Source of the DNA: Parvibaculum sp.
Lineage (GTDB): Bacteria; Pseudomonadota; Alphaproteobacteria; Parvibaculales; Parvibaculaceae
Direction of reading: 5' to 3'
Length of the DNA stretch: 64,000 nucleotides
Assembly (NCBI RefSeq): GCF_030651915.1
Contig: NZ_JAUSBV010000002.1
Coordinates: forward strand, 1 to 64,000
Below the pieces are notes generated by a model, which had not been told where the DNA came from, searched no databases, and was given only the letters and a program-made list of their open reading frames with translations. Positions 43,757 to 52,621 of this stretch are shown here, piece after piece; positions within the stretch are counted from its first letter, which is position 1; the number at the start of each line of letters is the position of its first letter. Both the position numbers and the translations under genes were made by a program.

Positions 43757-45229
43757 ATGAAACAGACCGCCGACATCGCCGCGCCCGGCCTCGACCCCGA
43801 TCTCTGCTACCGCGCGATCATGGCCAAGGACGCCCGCTTCGACGGACGTTTTTTCGTCTGCGTCAGCACGACCGGCATCTATTGCCGGCCGGTCTGCCCG
43901 GCGCGCGTGCCGAAGCGCGAGAACTGCCGCTTCGTGCCGAGCGCGGCGGCGGCGGAAGCGCTCGGCTTTCGCTCCTGCCTGCGCTGCCGCCCGGAAGCCG
44001 CACCCGGCACACCTGCCTGGGCGGGGACCGCGGCCAGCGTGTCGCGCGCGCTCCGGCTGATCGAGGAAGGCGCGCTCGACGAAGGCCGACTCGACGATCT
44101 CGCCCAGCGCCTCGGCATGGGCGAGCGGCAATTGCGGCGGCTGTTCCTCGCGCATGTCGGCGCCGGGCCGCAGGCGGTGGCCGCCAACCGGCGCCTTCTG
44201 ACCGCCAAGCAGCTCATCAGCGACACCGGGTTGCCGCTTTCCGAGGTCGCGCATGCGGCGGGTTATCAAAGCCTGCGGCGCTTCAACGATGCGATCCGCC
44301 AGGCCTATGGCATCGCCCCGGGCGAGATCAGGCGGGCGTCCGAGACGGCAGCGGGCAGCACGATCCGTCTCAGGCTCGGCTATCGCCCACCCTTCGATTT
44401 CGCGCGTGTGCTCGCCTATCTCGGCGGCCGCGCCATACCGGGCGTCGAAAGTGTGACGGCGCGGCGCTACGCGCGCAGCTTCGCGCTCGACGGCGTCAGC
44501 GGCGTCTTGTCGGTTGCGCCGGCGAAAACCGGAAAGGCGCTGGAGGCGCGCATTTCGATCCTGCAGGCCGAACGCGGCGCGGCATTGCCGATGCGGCGCA
44601 TATCGGCGCGGCTTCGGCGGCTGTTCGATCTCGATGCCGACCCGGCGGCGATCGCTGCCGCGTTTCGCGGCGATCCGCTGATCGGGCCGCGCATTGCCCG
44701 CGCGAAGGGATTGCGCGTGCCGGGCGCGTTCGACGGTTTCGAGCTGGCGATCCGTGCCGTGCTCGGCCAGCAGATTTCGATGAAGGGCGCGACGACCATT
44801 GCCGGCCGCATCGTGGCGAAGTTCGGTACCACCATCGATGGCGGCGAAGACGGCATCACGCATTTCTTTCCGGATGCCGAAACGCTGGCGCATGCCGATC
44901 TTTCGGGGCTTGGACTGACCGGCGGACGGATCTCGACACTGAAGGGCCTCGCGGCCGCCGTCGCTTCCGGCGCGCTCGATTTTTCACCGCGCGAAATGCT
45001 CGACGCAAAAATTGCCGAGCTGACGGCGCTGCCGGGGATCGGCGCATGGACCGCGCATTATGTTTGTCTTCGCGCGCTTGGCGAGCCCGATGCCTTTCCG
45101 GCCTCCGATCTTGGGCTTCGCAAGGCGGCGGGCGGCGGCATGCCGGTCAACGCCAAAGCGCTCGAAGAGATAGCGCAGGACTGGCGACCTTGGCGCGGTT
45201 ACGCGGCGCTGGCGCTCTGGACAGTATGA
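43757..45229 (+). CDS. alkA: Ada-like regulator fused to 3-methyladenine DNA glycosylase (AlkA)
   Basis: The 490-residue fusion begins with the Ada metal-binding domain with four Cys ligands (IYCRPVCPAR, SCLRCRPE). An AraC-type helix-turn-helix (RLGMGERQLRRLFLAHVGAGPQAVAANRRL) follows, then AlkA: an N-terminal domain, HhH-GPD (LPGIGAWTAHYVCLRALG) and the catalytic Asp in FPASDLGL. It both activates the adaptive response and removes alkylated bases. The O6-methylguanine transferase activity is encoded separately by the coupled downstream gene. Confidence 0.92.
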   Translation: MKQTADIAAPGLDPDLCYRAIMAKDARFDGRFFVCVSTTGIYCRPVCPARVPKRENCRFVPSAAAAEALGFRSCLRCRPEAAPGTPAWAGTAASVSRALRLIEEGALDEGRLDDLAQRLGMGERQLRRLFLAHVGAGPQAVAANRRLLTAKQLISDTGLPLSEVAHAAGYQSLRRFNDAIRQAYGIAPGEIRRASETAAGSTIRLRLGYRPPFDFARVLAYLGGRAIPGVESVTARRYARSFALDGVSGVLSVAPAKTGKALEARISILQAERGAALPMRRISARLRRLFDLDADPAAIAAAFRGDPLIGPRIARAKGLRVPGAFDGFELAIRAVLGQQISMKGATTIAGRIVAKFGTTIDGGEDGITHFFPDAETLAHADLSGLGLTGGRISTLKGLAAAVASGALDFSPREMLDAKIAELTALPGIGAWTAHYVCLRALGEPDAFPASDLGLRKAAGGGMPVNAKALEEIAQDWRPWRGYAALALWTV

Positions 45230-45240
45230 AAGGAAAAGCG

Positions 45241-45756
45241 ATGAAACTTCCCGACGACGACACGCTGGCCACCGCGACGCTCGACACGCCAATCGGCCGG
45301 CTGCGCGTCGCCGCCACCGATGCCGGCCTTGCGATGGTGCTGTTTCCGAACATGAAGGATGTTTCCTTTCCGAAGCGCGAGGGCAGCGCGCGGGCGCGGG
45401 CGCATCGCGACAAGGCGCTGAAAGCGCTCGACCTCTATTTCGAAGGAAAGAAAAAGGATTTCGGCGGATTGACGCTTGCCGCCGCCGGGACGGATTTCCA
45501 GAAGAATGTCTGGCGGGCGCTTGCCGCCATTCCCTTTGGCGAGACGCGCTCCTATGCCGAGATCGCGCGCGCCATCGGCAACCCGAAGGGCATGCGCGCC
45601 GTCGGACTTGCCAATGGCCGCAATCCGATTCCGGTCATCGTTCCCTGCCATCGCGTCATCGGCGCCGACGGTTCGCTGACCGGATTCGGCGGCGGCTTGC
45701 CAACCAAGAAATGGCTGCTCGAATTCGAAGGCATCATGAGCCCGCGCCTGCTCTGA
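45241..45756 (+). CDS. ogt: Methylated-DNA--protein-cysteine methyltransferase
   Basis: The 171-residue enzyme has the active-site Cys in VIVPCHRVIGADGSLTGFGGG and the HTH segment AIPFGETRSYAEIARAIGNPKGMRAVG. It repairs O6-alkylguanine by suicide transfer. An upstream ATG at 45226 overlaps the alkA stop (ATGA). The ATG at 45241 has AAAGGAAAA upstream and was preferred. It forms a two-gene operon with the Ada-AlkA fusion. Confidence 0.93.
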   Translation: MKLPDDDTLATATLDTPIGRLRVAATDAGLAMVLFPNMKDVSFPKREGSARARAHRDKALKALDLYFEGKKKDFGGLTLAAAGTDFQKNVWRALAAIPFGETRSYAEIARAIGNPKGMRAVGLANGRNPIPVIVPCHRVIGADGSLTGFGGGLPTKKWLLEFEGIMSPRLL

Positions 45757-45831
45757 ACAGTTCCCCCGCCGGAGATAAGGCCCTAGACTTGCGTCTTCCC
45801 TTTCATGTTCATGCGGCGAGGAGACGAAGCG

Positions 45832-46011
45832 ATGCCCGGCGGTCCTTTCGGAAGTATTTTCGGCCTGTTGCTGCTGGTGGCGGTTATTTACGCGATTGTC
45901 CGTATTGCCCAGAGCAGCGCCGATCCGATCTGGAAGGCGGTCTGGATCGCCGGCGTAATCGTCGTGCCGGTTATCGGTGTGATCCTGTGGGCCCTGTTTG
46001 GCCCAAAATAG
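45832..46011 (+). CDS. Small membrane protein, PLDc_N-like (59 aa)
   Basis: Two hydrophobic helices are separated by SSADPIWKAVW, and the protein ends WALFGPK. This matches the phospholipase-D N-terminal (PLDc_N) small-protein pattern of cardiolipin-synthase-like membrane anchors. The start follows GAGGAGA at 45818-45824. The role is unknown. Confidence 0.7.
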   Translation: MPGGPFGSIFGLLLLVAVIYAIVRIAQSSADPIWKAVWIAGVIVVPVIGVILWALFGPK

Positions 46012-46143
46012 GGCGGAAACAAGCCAGAAAAAACGCAAATCGCGTGCTCTTTCCGGCATCGGCCTTCATTCCGCCTTGCTTGAGTGGAAAATTATCCGGC
46101 GAGACGCTGAATCGCCTTCCAGCAACCGGAACAGGAAATCCAG

Positions 46144-46329
46144 ATGCCCCTTCTCAATCTCATCATCATACTGGTCGTCGTTGGCCTGCTGCTCTGGCTC
46201 GTCAATAACTACATTCCGATGGATTCGAAGATCAAACAGATCCTCAACGTCGTCGTCGTCATCGTCGTGGTGCTATGGCTGTTGCAGGTCTTCGGCATAT
46301 TGGGCGGCCTCGGCATCCGCGTCGGCTGA
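46144..46329 (+). CDS. Small Thivi_2564-type membrane protein (61 aa)
   Basis: The layout is two hydrophobic helices joined by YIPMDSKIKQILN and a Gly-rich end (GILGGLGIRVG). The NxxIPMDxxIKxIL loop is characteristic of a family of tiny bacterial inner-membrane proteins of unknown function. It follows another small membrane protein gene by 132 bp and is closed by a terminator. Confidence 0.75.
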   Translation: MPLLNLIIILVVVGLLLWLVNNYIPMDSKIKQILNVVVVIVVVLWLLQVFGILGGLGIRVG

Positions 46330-46359
46330 GAAACCACTTTGCCGATAACGGCAGGCAGA

Positions 46360-46392
46360 CGGGGCCGCGCGGGAAACTGCCGGCCCCGTTTT
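46360..46392. terminator. Terminator between the small membrane gene and bioD
   Basis: Hairpin CGGGGCCG / CGGCCCCG (46360-46367 with 46381-46388) is followed by TTTTCC on the plus strand and lies close to the bioD stop on the other side. Confidence 0.75.
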
Positions 46393-46393
46393 C

Positions 46394-47047
46394 CTATTTG
46401 CCGAGGAGACCGGCAAGCGCGATCATCTGCCCGCGCGGCAGGGCGCGCACCGGCACATGACCCGAGAAACGTGCAATCGCCGCCGCCGTTTCCTCGACCG
46501 GCACGGGGCTTTCCGGGCCCTCGCTGACGATGATGGCGCGCGGTGCAAGGCCCTCGGCGCGCATCACGGCCAGCGTTGTCAGCGTGTGACTGATCGTGCC
46601 GAGATAGGAACCGACAACGAGTAGCGGTACGAGATCGATCTGCGCATCGAGCGCCTTCATCCAGTCGAGAACCGTGTGGACCGCATCGAGCGGCACCATC
46701 AACCCGCCAACGCCTTCGATGACCAGCGGATCGTGTTTTGCCGCCGCGTCCACGCATTCGGCAACCAGTTCATCGAAATTGATTTCGCGACCCTCGCGCG
46801 CCGCGGCCATGTCGGGCGAGAGCGCCGCCTTGAAGCGCCAGCGCGAAACGAGCGCGGCGTTCGCGAAACTTGCCGCCTCGCCCATGGCGGCGAGCAATTG
46901 CGCCGGGTCGCTGTCGGCGAAAGTCGTTTCATCGAAACCGCTGACCAGCGGCTTGATCGCGCGCGCCTTCAATTCGCGCGTCAGCATGGCCGAGACGTAA
47001 GTCTTGCCGATTTCGGTGCCGGATGAGGTGACGAAGATCGCGGTCAT
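46394..47047 (-). CDS. bioD: Dethiobiotin synthetase
   Basis: The 217-residue ATP-dependent carboxylase closes the ureido ring of biotin. The P-loop is TSSGTEIGKTYVSAML at the N-terminus. DPLVIEGVGGLMVPLD and LVVGSYLGTISHTLTTL are family motifs. It starts 1 bp after bioF ends and is the last gene of the MDR-bioF-bioD operon. Confidence 0.93.
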   Translation of the reverse strand: MTAIFVTSSGTEIGKTYVSAMLTRELKARAIKPLVSGFDETTFADSDPAQLLAAMGEAASFANAALVSRWRFKAALSPDMAAAREGREINFDELVAECVDAAAKHDPLVIEGVGGLMVPLDAVHTVLDWMKALDAQIDLVPLLVVGSYLGTISHTLTTLAVMRAEGLAPRAIIVSEGPESPVPVEETAAAIARFSGHVPVRALPRGQMIALAGLLGK

Positions 47048-47048
47048 C

Positions 47049-48230
47049 TTACTCTGCGGCCCTGCGGGATAAAATCCGCTCACGGACGATATTGACGAGG
47101 CGCGCGATATCGGCGTCGTCGTGCTCCGCCGTGAAGGTGAAGCGCAGCCGCGCGGTGCCCGGCGGCACGGTCGGCGGGCGGATGGCGGTGACGAGGAAAC
47201 CTTCGGTCTCGAGCAGGGCGGACGCCGCCAGCGTCTGCTCGGCGTCGCCGAGGATCAGCGGCACGATCGGGCTTTCGGGTGCGGGCAAACCCAGGGCGCG
47301 GGCAAAGCCTCGTGCCTTCTCGACCGGGCGCTTGCAGAAATCCGGGTTGTCGCGAATGAAATCGAGCGCGGCGATCGAAGCGGCGACAACACCCGGCGGC
47401 AGACCTGTCGAGTAGATCAGCGTGCGGGCGCGGGTGCGGATCAGGTCGCAGACGGCGCGGCTGGCGCAGAGATAGCCGCCATAGGAGCCGACCGCTTTCG
47501 AGAGCGTGCCCATCTGCAGCGGCACCGCGGCCTTCTCTTTCCCCATGAAGCTCGAACCACGCCCGTCGCGGCCGACAACGCCGATGCCGTGGGCGTCGTC
47601 GGTCATCAGCCAGGCATCGTGCCGCGCCGCCAGCGCGGCCAGGGCTTCGACCGGCGCCGCGTCGCCATCCATGCTGAAAATGCCGTCGGTCAGGATCAGG
47701 CGATGTTGTGCGTCGCCGCGATGTGCGGCCAGCAGCGCTTCGAGATGGGCGAGATCGTTGTGGCGGAAGATGGCGAATTCAGCGCCCGAGAGCTTCGCAC
47801 CCGACATCAGGCAGGCATGGCTGAGTTCGTCGGCAAGGATCAGGTCGCCGGCGCCGACAAGCGCCGGCACGATGCCGAGATTGGCCATGTAGCCCGAGCC
47901 GAAGACGACGCAATCTTCCGATTGCTTCCAGTCGGCGAGGCGGCGCTCGAGTGCGGCGAAGAGCGGATGATTACCGCTGACGAGGCGCGAGGCGCCGGCG
48001 CCGACGCCATATTCTTCTGTCGCCACCATGGCGGCGCGCTTGATGGCCGGATGCTGCGAGAGATTGAGATAGTCGTTGCAGCAGAAGGAGATCAGTTCAC
48101 GGCCGTTCCGCGTCGCCCGCACGGCTTCGCGGCGATCGGTCTCGATCAGGCGGCGGCGCAGCGCTTTTCCTTCGAGCGCCGCCAGCTTTTCTGCCGCGAA
48201 TTCATCGAGCGAGGTGTGCCTGCCGTTCAT
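47049..48230 (-). CDS. bioF: 8-amino-7-oxononanoate synthase
   Basis: The 393-residue PLP enzyme condenses pimeloyl thioester with alanine. It shows SFCCNDYLNLSQHP, GAGASRLVSGNHPL, DDAHGIGVVG and the PLP Lys in MGTLSKAVGSYGGYL. It overlaps the upstream MDR gene by 4 bp (ATGA) and abuts bioD. Confidence 0.95.
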   Translation of the reverse strand: MNGRHTSLDEFAAEKLAALEGKALRRRLIETDRREAVRATRNGRELISFCCNDYLNLSQHPAIKRAAMVATEEYGVGAGASRLVSGNHPLFAALERRLADWKQSEDCVVFGSGYMANLGIVPALVGAGDLILADELSHACLMSGAKLSGAEFAIFRHNDLAHLEALLAAHRGDAQHRLILTDGIFSMDGDAAPVEALAALAARHDAWLMTDDAHGIGVVGRDGRGSSFMGKEKAAVPLQMGTLSKAVGSYGGYLCASRAVCDLIRTRARTLIYSTGLPPGVVAASIAALDFIRDNPDFCKRPVEKARGFARALGLPAPESPIVPLILGDAEQTLAASALLETEGFLVTAIRPPTVPPGTARLRFTFTAEHDDADIARLVNIVRERILSRRAAE

Positions 48231-49207
48231 GCCGTCATCCCGATCACCGGCTTGCCGATGCTTTTGCGTTCCAGCAAATCCTGCAGCACGGCGCCTGCCT
48301 TTTCGAGCGGGAAAACGGCGGCTGGTTCCGGATGAAGCGTTCCGTCGGCGACCCAGTCGGCCAGCTTCTTCATCAGTGGCAGATTGGCTTTCGGATTGGC
48401 GCGGATCTCGCCGCCCCAGTCGACGCCGACCAGCGAAGCGCGCTTCAGCAGTGCGAGATTGAGCGGCAGTTTCGGAATTTCCCCGGCCGCGAAGCCGACC
48501 ACCAGATGCCGGCCGCCCGGCGCCAGCGAGCGGAAAGCCGGTTCCGAGAACGGCCCGCCGACCGGATCGTAGACCAGATCGACGCCCGGCTTGCCGATGA
48601 GTGCCTCCAGTGCCTTGCGCCAGTCGGGTTGTATGTAATCGAGCGTCATGTCGGCGCCATGCGCCAGCGCCGCCGCCCGCTTTTCCGGCGTCGAGGCGGC
48701 GGCCACCACACGAGCGCCCATCGCCTTGGCCACATCGATCGCGGCCATGCCGACGCCGCCGGCCGCGCCCAGCACCAGCAGCGTTTCACCGGCGCGCAGA
48801 TGCCCGCAGGTTTCAAGGCCGTAAAGCGCCGTACAATAAGAGACAATAAAACCGGCCGCGGCCTCGGCGCTCATGCGGTCCGGGATCGGCATCAACATGG
48901 CGGCCGGCAGCGCCAGTCTTTCGGCCAGCGCGCCGCGGTTCGACAGCGCCATGACGCGGCGGCCGACAAGATTGTCCGCAACGCCCTCGCCCACCGCGAC
49001 GACCCGGCCGGCCACCTCGCTGCCCGGCACGAAGGGCAGCGGCAGCTTGACCTGATAGGTGCCGCGCACGAAAAGCGCGTCGACATAGCCGAGGCCCGCC
49101 GCCTCGACCGCGACCAGCGCCTCGCCGGGACCGGCGACGGGTTCGGGCATTTCCTCGACCGCGAGGTCTCGCGGTTCGCCGTAGTTGACGCAACGGATGA
49201 CGCGCAT
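48227..49207 (-). CDS. NADPH:quinone oxidoreductase-like MDR enzyme
   Basis: The 326-residue zinc-free MDR protein has LPFVPGSEVAGRVVAVG, the NADP-binding AGETLLVLGAAGGVGMAAIDVAKAMG, and DLVYDPVGG. It resembles quinone reductases and enoyl reductases. It is first in the operon, translationally coupled to bioF. A role in biotin or pimelate metabolism is unproven; it may simply be cotranscribed. Confidence 0.88.
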   Translation of the reverse strand: MRVIRCVNYGEPRDLAVEEMPEPVAGPGEALVAVEAAGLGYVDALFVRGTYQVKLPLPFVPGSEVAGRVVAVGEGVADNLVGRRVMALSNRGALAERLALPAAMLMPIPDRMSAEAAAGFIVSYCTALYGLETCGHLRAGETLLVLGAAGGVGMAAIDVAKAMGARVVAAASTPEKRAAALAHGADMTLDYIQPDWRKALEALIGKPGVDLVYDPVGGPFSEPAFRSLAPGGRHLVVGFAAGEIPKLPLNLALLKRASLVGVDWGGEIRANPKANLPLMKKLADWVADGTLHPEPAAVFPLEKAGAVLQDLLERKSIGKPVIGMTA

Positions 49208-49328
49208 AAGCGGGTAACTTTCGTGCTCTGCCGGATTTCAGGCGCCGACCCTAGCCAATCTTGCAATGCGGGGAAAGCTGCCTATGCTGCCTCGCAACAA
49301 TCCGACTGGCAGCAGAAAGCCCGAGCCC

Positions 49329-50366
49329 ATGACGATCCAGACCCGCATTGGCGAAACGCAAGCGCAAGGCGGTATTTCCACCGCGCGCACCAACCCGGAT
49401 CAATTGCGCCACGACTGGACGCGCGCCGAATTGCAGGCGCTGTTCGACCTGCCCTTCAACGATCTCCTGTTCGAGGCGCAGCTTGTCCATCGGCGCTGGT
49501 TCAAGGCCAACCAGGTGCAGATGTCGACGCTGCTCTCGATCAAGACCGGCGGCTGCCCGGAAGATTGCGGCTATTGCGCGCAAAGCGCAAAGTTCGAGAC
49601 CGGCCTCAAGGCCTCGAAGCTGATGGAAGTCGAAAAGGTTCTCGCCGAAGCGCGCAAGGCCAAGGACGCCGGCGCGACGCGTTATTGCATGGGTGCGGCG
49701 TGGCGCGAGCCCAAGGACCGCGACATGGACATGGTCTGCGCCATGGTCGAGGGCATCAAGGAAATGGGCATGGAAACCTGCATGACGCTGGGCATGCTGT
49801 CCGGCCAGCAGGTGCACCGCCTCGCGCAGTCGGGTCTCGATTATTACAACCATAATATCGACACCTCGGAAGAGTATTATCCGAATGTCATCAGCACACG
49901 GACCTATCAGGACCGGCTCGACACGCTGGAGCGCGTGCGCAACGCCGGCATCAATGTCTGCTCGGGCGGCATTGTCGGCATGGGCGAGAGTGCCGACGAC
50001 CGCATCGGCATGCTGATGACGCTGGCCAATCTCGAAGAACATCCGCAAAGCGTGCCGATCAACATGCTGATGCCGGTGGAAGGCACGCCGCTGGGGATGA
50101 GCGAGAAGGTCGATCCGATCGATTTCGTGCGCCTGATCGCGGTGGCGCGTATCGCCATGCCACAATCGGTGGTGCGGCTCTCGGCCGGCCGCGAGCACAT
50201 GTCGGAAGAGACGCAAGCGCTCTGCTTCCTCGCCGGCGCCAATTCGATCTTCATCGGCGAGAAGCTGCTGACGACCAAGAATCCCGAAGCCGACAAGGAC
50301 GCCAGGCTGTTTGCCAAACTCGGCATTGAATCCATGCCGGCGCATAGCTGCCCGTCGGAGAAGTGA
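49329..50366 (+). CDS. bioB: Biotin synthase
   Basis: The 345-residue radical SAM enzyme inserts sulfur into dethiobiotin. The [4Fe-4S] motif is [19 protein letters not shown] and [10 protein letters not shown] follow the usual pattern. An in-frame ATG at 49266 would add 21 residues; 49329 (MTIQTRIGE) is closer to family length. It is divergent from the MDR-bioFD operon and overlaps bioA (GTGA). No BioR-type TTATCTATAA site is visible in the shared upstream region. Confidence 0.95.
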   Translation: MTIQTRIGETQAQGGISTARTNPDQLRHDWTRAELQALFDLPFNDLLFEAQLVHRRWFKANQVQMSTLLSIKTGGCPEDCGYCAQSAKFETGLKASKLMEVEKVLAEARKAKDAGATRYCMGAAWREPKDRDMDMVCAMVEGIKEMGMETCMTLGMLSGQQVHRLAQSGLDYYNHNIDTSEEYYPNVISTRTYQDRLDTLERVRNAGINVCSGGIVGMGESADDRIGMLMTLANLEEHPQSVPINMLMPVEGTPLGMSEKVDPIDFVRLIAVARIAMPQSVVRLSAGREHMSEETQALCFLAGANSIFIGEKLLTTKNPEADKDARLFAKLGIESMPAHSCPSEK

Positions 50367-51679
50367 CGGCCCCGCCCTTGTCCGTTCCGCCCCCCAATCC
50401 GTTGGTTCCCAAGCCGCCGCGCTGGCTTGCGGAGGGCGCGCCGCATTTGTGGCTTCCCTATACGCAGATGCAGACGACGCCGATGGCGCTGCCGGTGGTC
50501 AAGACCGACGGCGTGCGCCTGACGCTTGCCGACGGGCGCGAACTGATCGATGGCACCTCGTCATGGTGGACGGCGGCGCATGGCTACAATCACCCGCATA
50601 TCCGCGAAGCCGTCACGGCGCAGCTTGAGAAAATGCCGCATGTGATGCTGGGCGGTCTGGCGCACGAGCAGGCCTGCCGGCTGGCAACGCGACTGTCGGA
50701 TCTGCTGCCCGGCGATCTCGGTCATGTGTTCTTTTCCGAGTCAGGCTCGGTCTCGGTCGAGATCGCGATGAAGATCGCCGTGCAATACTGGATCAACAAG
50801 GGCATAGGCGGGCGCACGCGCTTCGTCGCCTTCAAGGGCGGCTATCACGGCGACACGCTGGCCACCATGTCGGTCTGCGATCCCGACGAAGGCATGCACG
50901 CGCTTTTCAAAGGCGCGATCGCCGAACAGCTGATCGCCGAGCTGCCGGTGGACGCGGAAAAGACCGCCGCGCTCGACATCTTTCTCGGCCAGCATGCGCA
51001 TCAAATCGCCGCTGTCATCACCGAGCCGTTGGTGCAGGGCGCGGGCGGCATGCGCTTTCACGATGTCGAAACGCTGCGCCGGTTGCGGACATTGTGCGAC
51101 AAGCACGATCTGCTGCTGATCCACGACGAGATTTTTGTCGGCTTCGGGCGCACCGGCACAATGTTCGCCTGCGAGGCGGCCGGCATCGTGCCCGACATTG
51201 TGACACTGTCGAAAGCGTTGACCGGCGGCACCATGGCGCTGGCGGCCACCATTGCCCGCGCGACCGTGTTCGAGGCGTTCCTGGGCGAAGACGGCGGACG
51301 GGCGCTGATGCACGGGCCGACCTATACGGGCAATGCGCTGGCCTGCGCGGCGGCCAATGCCTCGCTCGACCTTTTCGAGCGCGAGCCCCGGATCGCGCAG
51401 GTGGCGGCCATCGCCGCACAGCTTGCCCGCGAACTCGAACCGGCCCGCGACATCAAGGGCGTCAAGGATGTGCGCGTCATCGGGGCGATCGGCGTCATCG
51501 AGCTTGAGCGGATGGGCGACCTCAATACCATCAAACAGCGCTTCATCGAGGAAGGCGTTTTCATCCGACCCTTCGGCCATATCGTCTACACAACGCCGCC
51601 GTTTGTCATTGGAGCCGACGATCTCGCCCGGCTGACGGCAGCGATGCTCAAAATCACGGCAGAAATCACTGCGGTCTGA
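50363..51679 (+). CDS. bioA: Adenosylmethionine-8-amino-7-oxononanoate aminotransferase
   Basis: The 438-residue class III aminotransferase uses SAM as amino donor to make diaminopelargonate. It shows LWLPYTQMQ and [15 protein letters not shown] near the N-terminus, [15 protein letters not shown], and the PLP Lys in [17 protein letters not shown]. It is translated from a GTG overlapping the bioB stop. Confidence 0.95.
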   Translation: MTAPPLSVPPPNPLVPKPPRWLAEGAPHLWLPYTQMQTTPMALPVVKTDGVRLTLADGRELIDGTSSWWTAAHGYNHPHIREAVTAQLEKMPHVMLGGLAHEQACRLATRLSDLLPGDLGHVFFSESGSVSVEIAMKIAVQYWINKGIGGRTRFVAFKGGYHGDTLATMSVCDPDEGMHALFKGAIAEQLIAELPVDAEKTAALDIFLGQHAHQIAAVITEPLVQGAGGMRFHDVETLRRLRTLCDKHDLLLIHDEIFVGFGRTGTMFACEAAGIVPDIVTLSKALTGGTMALAATIARATVFEAFLGEDGGRALMHGPTYTGNALACAAANASLDLFEREPRIAQVAAIAAQLARELEPARDIKGVKDVRVIGAIGVIELERMGDLNTIKQRFIEEGVFIRPFGHIVYTTPPFVIGADDLARLTAAMLKITAEITAV

Positions 51680-51925
51680 GGGGGGCTGTGGCGTCAGAAC
51701 CACATTTTGTAGCGTGAACTGGCTTTTTCACTTCAATATGTTGAGGTGAAATGGGCCAGCCATTACTCTCGCCCGAGGGGCTGATTCGGCCTTTTCGATA
51801 TTCGTCCAAATCCCGTGTCGGTGGGTCGCAAGGCGCATAAGCGCTTTCGGACCGCGGCGGAAGCGTTACGTTCTTTGCGGCCGCGCTTGTCTCAGTCGCG
51901 GTCCGGCAGCAGGAATACGAAAGCC
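51680..51925. other. Non-coding region with a long imperfect hairpin
   Basis: A 41-nt stem-loop (51719-51759) pairs CTGGC...TTCACTTCAA with TTGAGGTGAA...GCCAG around a TATG loop. A second inverted repeat CGGACCGCG / CGCGGTCCG lies at 51848-51856 and 51897-51905. A 29-codon frame MGQPLLSPEGLIRPFRYSSK... sits at 51751-51840. The start GGGGGCTGTGGCGTCAGAAC could be the end of a mobile element remnant, but no transposase is present. Confidence 0.45.
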
Positions 51926-52621
51926 ATGTACGTCATCGCATTTGCCTCGCAAAAAGGCGGTTCCGGCAAGACGACCCTCGCCGGCCATATCGCCGTCGAG
52001 GCCGAGCGTCAGGGCGCGGGCCCCGTCGCGCTGATCGACACCGACCCGCAAGGCAGCCTGTCGCAATGGTGGAATGCGCGCGAGGCCGAGCGGCCTTTCT
52101 TCGCCCGCGCCTCCAGCAAGGGGCTGGAGGAAGACCTTGCGGCACTCAAGGATGGCGGCGTTCGTCTCGTCGTCATCGACACGCCGCCGGCCATTACCGC
52201 GACCATCGGACATGTCATCGGCCTTGCCGATCTCGTCGTCATTCCGACCCGGCCAAGCCCGCACGACCTCCGGGCCGCCGGGGCCACTGTCCGGTTGTGC
52301 GAAGAAGTCGGAAAACCGCTGGTTTTCGCCGTCAACGGGGCAAGTCCGCGGGCCCGCATCACCACCGAAGCCGTTATCGCACTCTCCCATCACGGCCCCG
52401 TCGCCCCCTCGATCCTGCATCAGCGCATTGACTTCGCGTCCAGCATGATCGACGGCCGCACGGTCATGGAAATCGCCTCCCAGACCAAATCGGGCGACGA
52501 GGTCAGCGAACTCTGGCGGTTCCTCGACGACCGCCTGAAAGGCCGCGAAACAGCGCCGCTGGCGACTGCCACCTTTTTGACCGGCGAGCGTGCCGACCGT
52601 GACCTCCGAGGCGCCGCCTGA
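51926..52621 (+). CDS. ParA-family ATPase (orphan)
   Basis: The 231-residue protein opens MYVIAFASQKGGSGKTTLAG, a deviant Walker A with the signature Lys. ALIDTDPQGSLSQWWNAR and VVIDTPPAI complete the ATPase. No parB or centromere repeats are near. Such VirC1/Soj-like orphans position cargo on the nucleoid or at the pole. The next gene, encoding a SPOR protein, starts on the last base of its stop codon, suggesting a joint role in cell division or envelope placement. Confidence 0.88.
   Translation: MYVIAFASQKGGSGKTTLAGHIAVEAERQGAGPVALIDTDPQGSLSQWWNAREAERPFFARASSKGLEEDLAALKDGGVRLVVIDTPPAITATIGHVIGLADLVVIPTRPSPHDLRAAGATVRLCEEVGKPLVFAVNGASPRARITTEAVIALSHHGPVAPSILHQRIDFASSMIDGRTVMEIASQTKSGDEVSELWRFLDDRLKGRETAPLATATFLTGERADRDLRGAA

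Noticed and set aside
43535-44893. Upstream extension of the MFS frame
   Set aside because: It runs antisense through the Ada-AlkA gene. The real MFS start is at 43534 with a good ribosome site.
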